Source of the DNA: RHKX01 sp963745755
GTDB taxonomy: Bacteria > Actinomycetota > Thermoleophilia > Solirubrobacterales > 70-9
Assembly: GCA_963745755.1 (NCBI GenBank)
Contig: CAVUYP010000002.1
Location: forward strand, 248,001 to 312,000
Direction: 5' to 3'
Length of the DNA: 64,000 nt
Shown: positions 1-9,677 of the stretch, piece after piece
How positions within the stretch are numbered: the stretch's first letter is position 1
Layout of the letters: each line of letters opens with the position of its first letter
The notes under the pieces: generated by a model
What the model was told of the DNA's origin: nothing
What the model saw: only the letters and a program-made list of their open reading frames with translations
The model's database searches: none
Position numbers and translations under genes: made by a program

Positions 1-536
1 CGCGAGCGGGCCGAAGAGCTGACCGCGGAGGCGCTCGCCGCCGCCGAGGTGCAGACACTGATCGACGACATGATCGAGACGATGCGGGCCGCCGCCGGCG
101 CCGGGATCGCCGCCAACCAGGTCGGCGAGACCGTCCGCGTTGCCGTCGCCGAGGTCGACGCCAACCCGCGCTACCCCTACAAGCCGCCGATCCCGCTGAC
201 GGTCTTCGTCAACCCGGTGATCGAGCCGCTCGACGACGACGTCGAGCTGATCAACGAGGGCTGCCTGTCGGTCCCGGGCCTGCGCGGCGAGCTGCCCCGC
301 CACATGCGGGTGAAGGTCAGCTACCTCGACCGCGACGGTCGGCGCCCACGAGGAGGTCAAGCGCGGGCTGACCGCCGGGACCTTCCAGCACGAGGTCGAC
401 CACCTCGACGGGATCCTCTTCGTCGATCGCGTCACCGACCCGAGCGACGCTGACGACCTGGGAGCAGTTCGAGCGCTTCGGCCGCGACGAGTTCATCGCC
501 CGGGCGCGGCGGCTGACCGAGCGGCTCGGCTCGTGA
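1..536 (+). CDS. def: Peptide deformylase, 5'-partial, frameshifted
   Basis: Removes the N-formyl group from nascent proteins; a cytosolic metalloenzyme. The reading frame is open from base 1, so the start lies outside the window. All three family motifs are visible: GIAANQ (G-motif), EGCLS (metal-binding Cys) and HEVDH (metal-binding His plus catalytic Glu). The third is reached only by changing frame near base 340, and a second frame change near 450 is needed to read the C-terminus (ending RRLTERLGS). Both changes fit one extra base each. The TGA stop at 534-536 overlaps the GTG of the next gene. Family assignment is firm; whether the frameshifts are real is doubtful because the gene is normally essential unless a second copy exists. 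Confidence 0.88.
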
Positions 537-1907
537 GCGCGACCCACCCTGCCAACCCCGTCTACTGGTGCGAGCTCGCCTGGCTCGGCGGCGAGCACGC
601 CGAGAGCGGCGTCGTCGTCGCGATCGACGGCGAGCGCATCGGCTCGGTCGAGTCCGGCGTCCCGGTCCCGCCCGCCGGCGCCGAACGGCTCGGTGGGCTG
701 ACCGCTGCCGGGGTTCGCCAACGCCCACTCCCACGCCTTCCACCGAGCGCTGCGCGGCGCGGACCCAGCAGGCGCGCGGCAGCTTCTGGAGCTGGCGCGA
801 GCAGATGTACGAGCTGGCCGCGGCGCCTCGATCCCGACTCCTACCTGGCGCTGGCCCGGGCGACCTTCGCGGAGATGGCGCTGGCCGGGATCACCGCGGT
901 CGGCGAGTTCCACTACCTCCACCACGGTCCCGGCGGCGCGCCCTACGAGGACCGCAACGAGATCGGCGCGGCGCTGATCGATGCCGCCCGGCGAGGCGGG
1001 GATCCGGATCACCCTGCTCGATGCCTGCTATCTGCACGGCGGCATCGGCCGGGCCGCCGAGCGGGGTCCAGAGGCGCTTCTCCGACGGCGACGCCGAGGC
1101 GTGGGCGGAGCGCGTCGACGGGCTCCGCCGACGTGGCCGCGCGCCCGGGTCGGCGCGGCGATCCACAGCGTCCGCGCCGTCGACCCGCGAGTCGCGCGAT
1201 GCGGTCGCCGGCGTGGGCCGCGGGCCCGCGGGCTGCCCGCTGCACGCGCACGTCTCCGAGCAGCCCGCCGAGAACGAGGACTGCCTCGCCGCCTACGGCC
1301 TCACCCCGACCGGCCTGCTCGCCGAGGCGGGAGCGCTCACGGACGCGCTTCACCGCCGTCCACGCGACCCACCTGACGGCGGCCGACGTCGGGCTGCTCG
1401 GCGGCGCCCGCTGCTGCTGCTGCTTCTGCCCGACCACCGAGCGCGACCTCGCCGACGGGATCGGCCCGGCCCGCCGGCTGCTCGACGCCGGCGCGAGCCT
1501 GGCGCTCGGCTCCGACTCGCACGCGATGATCGATCCGATGCGAGGAGGCGCGAGCTGTCGAGCTGGACGAGCGCTTGGCGAGCGGCGAGCGCGGCCGCCA
1601 CGGCGCGGCGGGACTGCTGCGCGCAGCGACGTCGGACGGCCACGAATCGATCGGCTGGCCGGAGGCGGGCCGGATCGAGGCCGGGGCGATCGCCGACCTG
1701 GTCACGATCCGGCTCGACGGCGTCCGCACCGCCGGCGCCGATGCCGCTACGGGGCTCGAGGCGACGGTATTCGCGTCCGCGCCGGAGGACGTCAGCCGGG
1801 TGATCAGCGGCGGCTCGGAGATCGCTCGCGACGGCGCCCACCGCGAGATCGACGTCGCCGGCGAGCTGCACCGATTCGATTGCGGCGGTGTGGCGATGAG
1901 CTCGTGA
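533..1907 (+). CDS. hutF: Formimidoylglutamate deiminase (multiply frameshifted)
   Basis: Hydrolyses N-formimino-L-glutamate to N-formyl-glutamate in the hutF branch of histidine degradation; amidohydrolase superfamily. Pieces in different frames line up along the family: GFANAHSHAFHRAL (metal HxH), SFWSWREQMY, AVGEFHYLHH, ITLLDACYLHGGI, HVSEQPAENEDC, VHATHL and SLALGSDSHA. At least eight frame changes are needed between about 705 and 1560; the final segment (about 1575-1907) is continuous. Nearly all breaks fit single inserted bases. The GTG start overlaps the def stop, and the TGA at 1905-1907 overlaps the hutI GTG, so def-hutF-hutI look like one transcript. Function is confident from order and motifs. 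The gene as written could not be translated, most likely because of sequence errors. Confidence 0.8.
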
Positions 1908-3087
1908 GCGCGACCGTGATCGACTCGATCGGCCTGCTCGTCACCAACGACGCGGGGCTGGGGGAGGGGCCGCTGGGGATCGTTCGCGACGCCGCGGTCG
2001 TGTTCGAGGACGGCGTCGTCACCGCCGTCGGGCCGGCCGGCGCCGCCGGCGACGTCCGCCATCGACGCCGGCGGCCGCTGCCTGATCCCGGGCTTCGTCG
2101 ACAGCCACACCCATCTGCGTCTTCGCCGGCGACCGCGCCGACGAGTTCGCGGCGCGGATGGCCGGCGCGCCGTATGAGGCGGGCGGGATCGCGGTGACGA
2201 TGGACGCGACCCGCGCCGCGAGCGACGAGCAGCTGCTCGCCCTCGCCCGGGCCCGCGTCGCCGAGGCGCTCGCCGCCGGCATCACCCACCAGGAGGTCAA
2301 GTCCGGCTACGGCCTCGACGTCGCCAGCGAGGCGCGGCTCTGCCGGCTCGCCGCCGAGCTGACCGACGACGTCACCTTCCTCGGCGCCCATCTCGTCCCG
2401 CCCGAGTACGAGGGCCGGGCCGACGACTACGTCGAGCTCGTCTGCGGCGAGATGCTCGCCGCCTGCCGGCCCGACTCGAGGTGGATCGACGTCTTCTGCG
2501 AGACCGGCGCCTTCGACGCCGACCAGTCGCGGGCCGTCCTCGCCGCCGGCCGCGACGCCGGCCTCGGGATGCGGGTCCACGGCAACCAGCTCGGCCCCGG
2601 CGACGGCGTCCAGGTCGCGGTCGAGATGGGAGCCGCCTCCGTCGACCACTGCACCTACCTCAGCGACGCCGACGTCGAGGCGCTCGCCGCGAGCGACACC
2701 GTCGCCACGTTTCTGCCCGCGACCGACTTCTCGACCCGCCAGCCCTACCCCGATGCCCGCCTCGCGATCGACGCCGGCGTCGAGGTCGCGATCGCGACCA
2801 ACACCAATCCCGGCTCCAGCTACACGACCTCGATGCCGTTCTGCATCGCCCTCGCGGTCCGCGAGATGGGGATGACGATCGCCGAGGCCGTCGCCGCGGC
2901 GACGGCCGGCAGCGCCCGCTCGCTGCGGCGCGACGACGTCGGCCGGCTCGTGCCGGGCTGCCGCGGCGACGCCGTGCTGCTCGACGCGCCCTCGTTCTCG
3001 CACCTGATCTACCGGCCCGGGGTGCCGCTCATCCGGTCGGTGTTCAAGGCCGGCGAGCAGGTCTGGGAAGCGGCGCCGCGGACCTGA
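1904..3087 (+). CDS. hutI: Imidazolonepropionase (two frameshifts near the 5' end)
   Basis: Hydrolyses 4-imidazolone-5-propionate to N-formimino-L-glutamate, the step before HutF. GTG start overlaps the hutF stop. The N-terminal strand region (IDSIGLLVTNDAGLG) is read in one frame to about 2055, LIPGFVDSHTHL (metal-binding HxH) in a second to about 2115, and the rest, from FAGDRADEF onward, in a third that runs to the stop. Later landmarks include ITHQEVKSGYGLD, FLGAHLVPPEY, MRVHGNQLGPGDG, SVDHCTYLS and ATNTNPGSSYTTSM. Length agrees with the family at about 390 residues. No hutH or hutU is seen nearby, so the upper pathway lies elsewhere. Each break fits one inserted base. Confidence 0.88.
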
Positions 3088-3114
3088 CCGGCGGAGGCGG
3101 CGCCGACCTGCCGA

Positions 3115-3129
3115 GGTGGCGAGGCCACC
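3115..3129 (+). terminator. Possible weak hairpin after hutI
   Basis: GGTGGC-GAG-GCCACC forms a 6-bp stem with a 3-base loop 28 bases after the hutI stop. There is no T-run, so termination is only a guess. A TATGAT -10-like hexamer at 3153-3158 follows and could start the next transcript. Confidence 0.25.
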
Positions 3130-3173
3130 CCGGTGAGGTGATCCGAGCAACGTATGATTGACTACAAAGTCAG

Positions 3174-4706
3174 GTGAAACTCGATCGAGCCACCGGGAGG
3201 AGTAGCGGCTTCCGCATGCTCGCGACCGGTGCGGCCCTCGTCCTCGCGGCACTCTCGCTCACCGGCTGCTTCGGCGGCGACGACGGGTCGACCACGGCCG
3301 ACTCGGCCGCGAAGGGCGATTCGATGCGCCTCGATCTGCTCGTCTACAACATCGAGTACGGGGGCGACAGCTCGACCGACAAGGTGATTCGCAAGCTCGA
3401 CGCCGACGTCGTCGGGGTGCTCGAGTCCTACGAGCGGCTGCCGGAGATCGCCAGGAAGACCGGCTACCCGTACTACAACACCTCGCTGCAGCTGCTCTCC
3501 AAGTACCCGATCCTCGAGCCGTCCGGGGGCGACGGCCTCTACGGGCTGATCGAGGTCCAGCCGGGCTACGTGATCCCGTTCTTCAACGACCACCTCGACT
3601 ACGTCGAGTGGGGCCCGCGCGCCATCCGCAAGGGCGAGCCGGTCGCCGCCGTGGTCGACAACGAGAACAAGGTGCGCACATCGGCACTGGCGCGGCCGAT
3701 CGAGGCGATGGGGCAGCTGCTCGACGGCGGCTATCCGGTCTTTCTCACCGGCGACTTCAACGAGCCCTCGAGCCTCGACTACGGCGCCGACACGGTCGGC
3801 ACCCGCAAGTGGGTCGACGAGCCGGTGCCGTGGCCGGTCAGCGAGAAGCTCGCCGGTCTCGGCTTCCGCGACAGCTACCGCGAGATCCACCCCGATCCGG
3901 TCGCCGAGCCGGCGATCACCCAGGACAGCAGCGGCGAGCGCATCGACTACGTCTACGCGGCCGGACCCTCGAAGACGCTGAACAGCAAGCTCGTCGGCGA
4001 GCCCGGCGGTGAGAACGTCGACATCGAGGCGGCGCCGTGGAGCTCCGACCACCGGGCGGTGCTGTCGACGTTCGACGTCACCCCGGTGGCGATGCCGACC
4101 GTGGTCGCGGTCGACGCCCGCCTGGCGGACGTCGGCGACGAGATCACCGTCACCTACAACGACCCGGGATCGAGCGGCGACGAGATCGCGATCGTGCCCG
4201 AGGGCGGCGACAGGGGCGCGGCGCTCGAGACCCTGCCGGCAACCGACGAGCGGGGCACGGCGAAGCTCGACACCGCCGGCTGGGACCCGGGCTCCTACGA
4301 GGCGGTGCTGAGCGGCGGCGACGGTGCCGAGGTCGCTCGCGTCTCCTTCTACCTGCGTGACCCGAAGGCAAAGCTGAAGCTGACGACCAGCAAGAAGAGC
4401 TACGCCCGCGGCGAGCCGATCGACGTCTCCTGGACCAGGGGCCCCGCCAACCGCTGGGACTGGCTCGGCGTCTACAAGGCCTCGGCCGCCGACCCCGCGA
4501 CCGACAGCTACCTGATCTGGGACTACTCGGAGGGCCACTCCGCCGGAACCGTGCCGCCGCGGACCGTCGGCGACGCGGTCCTCGGCCCCGACAGCCAGGG
4601 CAACCCCTGGCCGCTGCCGCCCGGCGACTACGTCGTCCACTACCTGCTCGCCGACCAGTACGAGTCGGCCGGCAGCGCCGAGTTCACCGTTCGCAGCGGC
4701 GGTTGA
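3174..4706 (+). CDS. Secreted lipoprotein with endonuclease/exonuclease/phosphatase domain
   Basis: Predicted extracytoplasmic phosphodiesterase or nuclease-like enzyme; substrate unknown. The N-terminus has a signal sequence ending in a lipobox (LTGC), so it should be a lipidated surface protein. Residues of about 50-305 carry EEP-fold landmarks: VYNIEYGG, TGDFNEPSS (catalytic Asn/Glu region), RIDYVYA and WSSDHRAV (SDH motif). After about residue 305 come two beta-sandwich-like segments of about 100 residues each, the second with a WDWLGVY motif seen in galactose-binding/CBM-like tails of such enzymes. GTG at 3174 is used; ATG at 3216 is an alternative that keeps the whole signal peptide. 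A TATGAT -10-like element lies 15 bases before the GTG. Unrelated to hutI by function. Confidence 0.8.
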   Translation: MKLDRATGRSSGFRMLATGAALVLAALSLTGCFGGDDGSTTADSAAKGDSMRLDLLVYNIEYGGDSSTDKVIRKLDADVVGVLESYERLPEIARKTGYPYYNTSLQLLSKYPILEPSGGDGLYGLIEVQPGYVIPFFNDHLDYVEWGPRAIRKGEPVAAVVDNENKVRTSALARPIEAMGQLLDGGYPVFLTGDFNEPSSLDYGADTVGTRKWVDEPVPWPVSEKLAGLGFRDSYREIHPDPVAEPAITQDSSGERIDYVYAAGPSKTLNSKLVGEPGGENVDIEAAPWSSDHRAVLSTFDVTPVAMPTVVAVDARLADVGDEITVTYNDPGSSGDEIAIVPEGGDRGAALETLPATDERGTAKLDTAGWDPGSYEAVLSGGDGAEVARVSFYLRDPKAKLKLTTSKKSYARGEPIDVSWTRGPANRWDWLGVYKASAADPATDSYLIWDYSEGHSAGTVPPRTVGDAVLGPDSQGNPWPLPPGDYVVHYLLADQYESAGSAEFTVRSGG

Positions 4707-4825
4707 GGGTCGCCCTCGCGGTGCGCGAGCAGGCGGCGCGGGACGGCATCCCCGACGACTGGATCCAGGCGGCGCGTCGCTCCCCCGTCCTCTACGGGCG
4801 GCGCTTCCCGACCCCCACTCGATGA
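4703..4825 (+). CDS. Hypothetical 40-residue ORF or gene remnant
   Basis: A TTG start overlapping the previous TGA opens a 40-residue frame that is charged at first and ends in an Arg/Pro/Thr-rich tail (RRFPTPTR). The ARDGIPDDWIQAA stretch resembles the C-terminal helix of gamma-glutamylcyclotransferase-like proteins, so this may be a decayed 3' fragment rather than a functioning gene. No Shine-Dalgarno site is obvious. Listed because it fills the gap before the cupin gene. Confidence 0.25.
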   Translation: MRVALAVREQAARDGIPDDWIQAARRSPVLYGRRFPTPTR

Positions 4826-4856
4826 CCGCCGGGTACCCTGCAGAGAGGAGGACGAG

Positions 4857-5255
4857 ATGAAGACGTGGCAAATCAACCAGCTCGAGACCGAGCCGCGGAA
4901 GCCGGAAATACTCGATTCCACCGACGACTCGCGAGCGATCGTGGTCGATCTGCCGGCCGGCGAGAGCCTCGAGGACCACGAGGTGCACGAGCGCGCCTGG
5001 CTGGTGGTCGTCGCCGGCGAGATCGCCGTCGACGGGCTGGCGTCGCCGGACGAGCCCAGCATCGTCGGGGGCGTCGGCTTCGCGGTCGAGTTCGATCCCT
5101 CCGAGCGACATCGGGTCGAGGCCCGCTCCGACTCCCGGTTCCTGCTCCTGCTGACTCCCTGGCCGGGTTCCGGTCACCCTGGAGCGATGACGATCGCCGA
5201 GAAGGCTCAGGTCAGGGAGCGAGCCGCCGAGCTCAACTCGGCCGGGACCGGCTGA
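4857..5255 (+). CDS. Cupin-fold small protein
   Basis: 132 residues. Residues of about 20-100 fit a single-domain cupin barrel: the HEVHERAWLVVVAGEIAVDG stretch carries the cupin-1-like turn and FDPSERHRVEARSDSRFLLL the cupin-2-like turn. The usual metal-binding set is incomplete (HxH reads HEVHE; the later His is in RHRVE), so metal binding is possible but unproven. A good ribosome site (GAGAGGAGG) sits just before the ATG. It ends 52 bases before the heliorhodopsin gene on the same strand, so the two could be co-transcribed. The exact role cannot be deduced. Confidence 0.7.
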   Translation: MKTWQINQLETEPRKPEILDSTDDSRAIVVDLPAGESLEDHEVHERAWLVVVAGEIAVDGLASPDEPSIVGGVGFAVEFDPSERHRVEARSDSRFLLLLTPWPGSGHPGAMTIAEKAQVRERAAELNSAGTG

Positions 5256-5307
5256 TCATCAAGGCTGGGCTGCCCCTCCGGCTATCCCGCGGTTACGCCT
5301 GAGCATC

Positions 5308-6093
5308 ATGTCGCCGCCTGCATCACCCCAGCTCGACGGCGGCGAGGCCGGTCGGCTGCGCCGACTGAACCGGATCGTCGGCTCCGCGCATGCGCTGCAG
5401 GCCGCCATCCTGCTCGCGATCGCGTCCGCGGCCTCGCTGCCGGTTACAGCCTCGTTTCTCACCGGTCCTCCGGGCACAGGGGAGTTCGGCGATGCGAGCC
5501 TCGGCAGCGTGCGGATCGATCTGCTCGTCGCCGCGTTCCTACTGCTCGCGGCGGCCGACCACCTGACGGTCAGCTTCGGGGGCGCTCGGCGGTGGTATGA
5601 GTCGAACGTCGCCCGCGGCATCAATCCGGCGCGCTGGTGGGAGTACTCGATCAGCGCCTCGCTGATGATCGTGCTGATCGCGATGCTCTCCGGAGTCAGC
5701 GAGCTGGTCGCGCTGATCGCTCTGTTCGGCGCCAACGCGGCGATGATCCTGTTCGGACTGCTTCAGGAACGCATGAACGTCGACCGTGACGACGTCGACT
5801 GGCAACCGTTCATCTTCGGCGCCCTGATCGGCGCCGTTCCGTGGATCGCGATCTCCGCGCAGCTCGTCATCTCCGCCGTCGACGGCAACGGAGTACCCGG
5901 CTTCGTCGTGGCGATCTTCATCACGCTGTTCGTCCTCTTCAATTCGTTCGCCGTGAACATGTGGCTGCAGTACCGGGCCCGCGGCCGCTGGTCGGATTCC
6001 GTCTTCGCCGAGCGCGTTTATCTGCTCCTCAGCCTGGCGGCCAAGAGCGCCCTCGCCTGGCAGGTCTACGCCGGCGCGCTTGCCGGGGGTTGA
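5308..6093 (+). CDS. Heliorhodopsin
   Basis: Seven-helix retinal protein of the heliorhodopsin family, which sits in the membrane with its N-terminus inside and does not pump ions; its biological role is unsettled. The 261-residue protein has seven hydrophobic segments. Key residues match heliorhodopsin 48C12 with a constant +5 offset: Lys246 (Schiff-base lysine in AAKSALAWQ), Glu112 (counterion in RWWEYSISASLMIV), His28 and His85 (the buried His pair). The family signature NPARWWEYS and the conserved tail WLQYRARGRWSD are present. No carotenoid cleavage or carotenoid synthesis gene is in the window, so retinal must come from elsewhere. The nearest upstream neighbour is the cupin gene. Identification is confident; function is not known. 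Confidence 0.95.
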   Translation: MSPPASPQLDGGEAGRLRRLNRIVGSAHALQAAILLAIASAASLPVTASFLTGPPGTGEFGDASLGSVRIDLLVAAFLLLAAADHLTVSFGGARRWYESNVARGINPARWWEYSISASLMIVLIAMLSGVSELVALIALFGANAAMILFGLLQERMNVDRDDVDWQPFIFGALIGAVPWIAISAQLVISAVDGNGVPGFVVAIFITLFVLFNSFAVNMWLQYRARGRWSDSVFAERVYLLLSLAAKSALAWQVYAGALAGG

Positions 6094-6198
6094 GCTGCGC
6101 GGCCGATGCGAGGGCCTGCCTTCTCGGTCGATCTTGAGCTCAGCCCTGAAGCAGCTGGATCGCAACCTCCGCGGCCCTCGAGTGTTCTGACTCACGAC

Positions 6199-8034
6199 AT
6201 GGCTTTCAGGACGAGGCGAACCGCGACGCGCGCCGCGCTGCTCGTCATCGCGCTGACCCTCGTGCTCGGTCTGGCGGCGCCGGGCCCGGCCAGGGCGGCC
6301 GGGGATTGGAGCCTCTACGACCACCAGCCGTGGGAGAAGGTCGATGTTCCCGGCGCCAGCTGCGGCGCCGGAACGCCGTACCGCTTCTTCTTCTCGGCGA
6401 GCAACGGCGATCCGTCGACGAACCGGGTCGTCTTCTGGTTCCCGGGCGGCGGGTCGACCTCCTACAACCGCGACGGCCAGCTCGGCTCGCCGATCCGCCG
6501 GCTCTCGGACGTCAGGGGCCGGCTCACCGCTCCCGCCAACGGACCGCAGGCGGTGCCGAGCTCGGGGGTGCTGCCGTTCCTCGACCACCCCGCCAACGAT
6601 GCCTTCATCGGCGACGCCGACTGGGTGATCCTGCCCTACTGCACCCAGGACTTCCATTCCGGCAACGTCAGCGAGGCCAAGCGCTACGACTTCTCGAGCG
6701 TCGGGTCGCTGGTCAACGAGATCAAGGCGCGGCTGAACGCCGACTGCGGACTCTCGCCGCAGGACCTCGAGGCGTCGTTCCACATCGATATCGACGTCAG
6801 CGGCACATGTCCGCAGAGCAAGGTCGACGGCGTCTGGATCGACATCCGCCACGAGGGCGGGATCGACTTCGCCAAGGCGTACCCGCTGATCAAGGCGCTG
6901 CTCGCCGAGCACGGCTTCGATATCTCCCGCGGCCAGTTCCTGATCGCCGGCTCCTCGGCGGGCGGTTTCGGCGCTTGGTACAACGCCTGGCGGATCGGCG
7001 ACGACATCGCCGAGTTCCCGCGGGCGAGCCTGACGATCGCGCCGATGTCGGGGTCGCCGAACACGCGGCTCTGGGACCAGTCCGCCCACGACCTGCGCGA
7101 GGATCCCGGTGAGCTCGCCGATCTCGAGAATCGGATCGAGGAGCAGCAGGTCCGGCTTCCCTGCCGGATCGACGGAGGCGCCTACCACGTCGGCGCGGCG
7201 CCCGAGCGCTGCAACGACACCCTCGAGCTGATCAGGCACTACGAGCGCCGCTGGCCCGATCTCGATCTGCGCATCGTCCCGGTCATCAACAAGGAGGACC
7301 TGCTCGGCGTCCGCGGCTTCGCCGGCGACACCGGTGCCCCCGAGCACGGCCCGAGGCTGCTGCGGTTCTGCCGCACCGTCCACGCCTACGGCGAGTACGC
7401 GGCGCGCCGCGACGGCGTCGACCCGTGGACCGCCTGGCTCTGGGAGCAGCAGCCGAGCGGGGTGCCGCGCCGGGTCCACGGGCTGGCCCGCGCCGATCAG
7501 CTCGTCCCACTGGCCGCGCCGAGCGGCTCGCCCGGGTACCCGCCCGGCGACGGCATGCATGGCGTCCTCGCCTACGTCAACCAGATCGCCGCCCGTGCTC
7601 CCGGCCTCGACCGCAAGCCGATGATCGACTACCGGCTCTCGCTCGTCGAGGACCCCTCGGACGTGCTCACCGGCCTCGACGGCTCGTTCAGCGGCGAGTG
7701 GAGCACGCTCGGGATCGATCCCGGCTCCTGCAACGTCTCGATCCCGATCCGCTTCTCCGGCCTCGACAAGCACCGCGACCGCGGCACCGCGACGGCGCTG
7801 ATCGCTGCGCCCGGCCCGGGCCGGCTGCGGCTGGCCGGGACGAAACGGGTGCGGGGCGTGCGACGCCAGGCGAAGCCGGGTGTCGCCGTGAAGCTGCCGG
7901 TGAAGCCACGCCGCCGGGCGAGGAACTGGCTGCGCAGGCGCGGCGCGATCAAGGTCTCGGCCCGGGTCACGTTTCTGCCCAGATACGGCGACCCGAGTAC
8001 CCAGACGAGGCGGCTGAAGCTGATCCGGCGCTAG
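6199..8034 (+). CDS. Secreted Notum/pectin-acetylesterase-family hydrolase
   Basis: Predicted exported carboxylesterase of the PAE/Notum family. ATG at 6199 gives a clean Sec signal (basic RTRRTATR, hydrophobic core, APGPARAA cleavage region); the frame is open upstream to 6106 but that would bury the signal. Family landmarks: FWFPGGGSTSY (oxyanion region), DWVILPYCTQDFH, and the nucleophile elbow GSSAGGFGAWYN with Ser in GxSxG. The catalytic domain covers residues of about 35-480. A C-terminal tail of about 130 residues follows, beta-rich and then strongly basic (KPRRRARNWLRRRG), perhaps for wall binding. Total 611 residues. The substrate (acetylated polysaccharide or lipid) is not deducible. 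Confidence 0.82.
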   Translation: MAFRTRRTATRAALLVIALTLVLGLAAPGPARAAGDWSLYDHQPWEKVDVPGASCGAGTPYRFFFSASNGDPSTNRVVFWFPGGGSTSYNRDGQLGSPIRRLSDVRGRLTAPANGPQAVPSSGVLPFLDHPANDAFIGDADWVILPYCTQDFHSGNVSEAKRYDFSSVGSLVNEIKARLNADCGLSPQDLEASFHIDIDVSGTCPQSKVDGVWIDIRHEGGIDFAKAYPLIKALLAEHGFDISRGQFLIAGSSAGGFGAWYNAWRIGDDIAEFPRASLTIAPMSGSPNTRLWDQSAHDLREDPGELADLENRIEEQQVRLPCRIDGGAYHVGAAPERCNDTLELIRHYERRWPDLDLRIVPVINKEDLLGVRGFAGDTGAPEHGPRLLRFCRTVHAYGEYAARRDGVDPWTAWLWEQQPSGVPRRVHGLARADQLVPLAAPSGSPGYPPGDGMHGVLAYVNQIAARAPGLDRKPMIDYRLSLVEDPSDVLTGLDGSFSGEWSTLGIDPGSCNVSIPIRFSGLDKHRDRGTATALIAAPGPGRLRLAGTKRVRGVRRQAKPGVAVKLPVKPRRRARNWLRRRGAIKVSARVTFLPRYGDPSTQTRRLKLIRR

Positions 8035-8105
8035 CGCCGGATGATCGGCCGGTCGCGGGGCCGCGTCGGCCGGATCGGCGGCCGGCCCGTACCCTTCGCC
8101 GCCGG

Positions 8106-9339
8106 ATGAGGAATTTCACCGAACACGAGGCGGCTCGCCTCGACCCCTCCGGGCCACGCCTGGAGACGCGCTCGCTGCCCGCCTCCGCCTACTCGGACCC
8201 GCAGCTCTACGAGGACGAGATGCGCGAGGTCTTCGAGCGCGGCTGGGCGCTGGTCGGGCATGCCTCCGAGGTGGCCGAGGTCGGCCAATACGTGGCGATG
8301 ACGATCGGCCGCGAGCCGGTCGTCGTGATTCGCGGCTCCGACGGCGAGCTGCGGGCGCTGTCGAACGTCTGCCGTCACCGCGGCTCGACGATCGTCGGCG
8401 GCGCCGGCACCGCCCGCAAGGTGATCCGCTGCCCCTACCACGCCTGGACCTACCGGCTCGACGGCTCGCTCGCCGCTGCGCCCTCGGCACGGGGCTTCAA
8501 CGACTTCGATCGCGAGGCCGTGCGACTGCCCGAGTTCGCGGTCGAGGAGGTCGCCGGCCTCGTCTTCGCCTCGGCGAGCGACGATCCGATGCCGCTGCGC
8601 GAGGTGATGGGCCCGGCGGCCGCCTTCCTGGAGTCGCTCAATCTCGGCCGGCTCGAGGTCTATCGCTGGGGCCCGAGCGGCGAGGGCCGCGCCGGCGCCA
8701 TTCGCGGCCTCCGCAACCGCCGGCACGAACGTTTCCACGAGGACTTCGAGGAGAACTGGAAGATCCTCGCCGACAACTACCTCGAGGACTATCACGTGCC
8801 CGTCGCCCACCCGGCGCTGGTCCGTCTCAACGACCTGAAGCGGACCGAGGGGGAGGGCGAGGAGTGGTCGGAGTGGTCGACCGTACCGCTGCGCGAGCGG
8901 ACCTCGCGGGTGCCCCTGGAGCGGCTCTACCAGCGGCTGGTCCGGAAGATGCCGGGTCTGCCCGACCGCTTCGAGCGGGGCTGGGGCCACGCCCACATCT
9001 GGCCGACGACGTTCCTGGAGATCTACCCCCACCACATCGACACCTGGCAGCTCGAGCCGCTCGGGCTGAACCGGACTCGCGCCTGGACGATGTCCCTCGT
9101 CGATCCCGACGCCGGCATCCGCGACCGGCTCGCCCGCTGGACCTCGCACCGCCTGATGCACGACGTGATGGCCGAGGACGTCGAGATCACCAGCCGCGTC
9201 CAGCGCGGCGTCGTCGCGCCCGTCCTATCGCTCCGGCGTGCTCAACGATGAGCAGGAGGTCTCCGTCGTCCGCTTCCAGCGCCAGCTCCGCCGGCTGCTG
9301 CCGAGGATCGCCGAGCTCGAGGCCGAGGAGCGAAGCTGA
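8106..9339 (+). CDS. Rieske non-heme iron oxygenase, alpha subunit type (one frameshift)
   Basis: Ring-hydroxylating or choline-monooxygenase-like oxygenase. The N-terminal Rieske [2Fe-2S] domain shows CRHRG then CPYHAW, i.e. C-x-H and C-x2-H. The catalytic domain has the mononuclear iron motif NYLEDYHVPVAHP, with the two His ligands and the bridging acidic residue. The frame breaks near 9225; one extra base in a C run restores RSGVLNDEQEVSVVRFQRQL and the stop at 9337-9339. About 410 residues, typical. No ferredoxin or reductase partner is adjacent, so electron donors and substrate are unknown. Start ATG at 8106. Confidence 0.88.
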
Positions 9340-9356
9340 CCCGCCGCGAGGACTGG

Positions 9357-9677
9357 ATGCACCTGCCGCCCGAGGTGGAGCGTCTCGTCCCCGAGCTGCT
9401 CAGCCGCGTCGCCGAGCCCGGCACCGTCGACGCCGACCTCGAGGCGGAGCGAATCGAGACCCTGCTGCTGGCCGGCGATCCACAGCGCTGGCTCGCCTAC
9501 CTGCGCGAGCGCGGCAGGCTCGTCGAAGCCCGCGAGCGCGCCGGGGGCGGGGGAGAGTCCGGCGACCTCGCCCGCCTCGCCGCGATCCTCCGCGATCAGC
9601 TCGCGCTGATCGAGGCGGCGATCGACCTCGGACCCGACGACCTGGCGTTGCTCGACGAGCTCGAGCGGCTCGAGTGA
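9357..9677 (+). CDS. Hypothetical acidic protein, 106 residues
   Basis: Starts 17 bases after the Rieske gene and is probably co-transcribed. Predicted soluble, alpha-helical, rich in Glu, Leu and Arg (LRERGRLVEARERAGGG; LLDELERLE). No recognisable domain or motif. Possibly an accessory of the oxygenase, but position is the only argument. Confidence 0.55.
   Translation: MHLPPEVERLVPELLSRVAEPGTVDADLEAERIETLLLAGDPQRWLAYLRERGRLVEARERAGGGGESGDLARLAAILRDQLALIEAAIDLGPDDLALLDELERLE

Noticed and set aside
3162..5177. 671-residue frame on the minus strand
   Set aside because: It is the antisense of the lipoprotein and cupin genes; composition is Gly/Ala/Arg/Val-rich with no domain, typical of GC-rich shadows.
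5259..5307. TCAAG-N15 promoter before heliorhodopsin
   Set aside because: The -10 position reads CGGCTATC, which does not fit the GnCGA pattern.
5539..7773. 744-residue minus-strand frame across heliorhodopsin and the esterase
   Set aside because: Spans two confident plus-strand genes; no motif or signal, low-complexity Arg/Asp/Val sequence.
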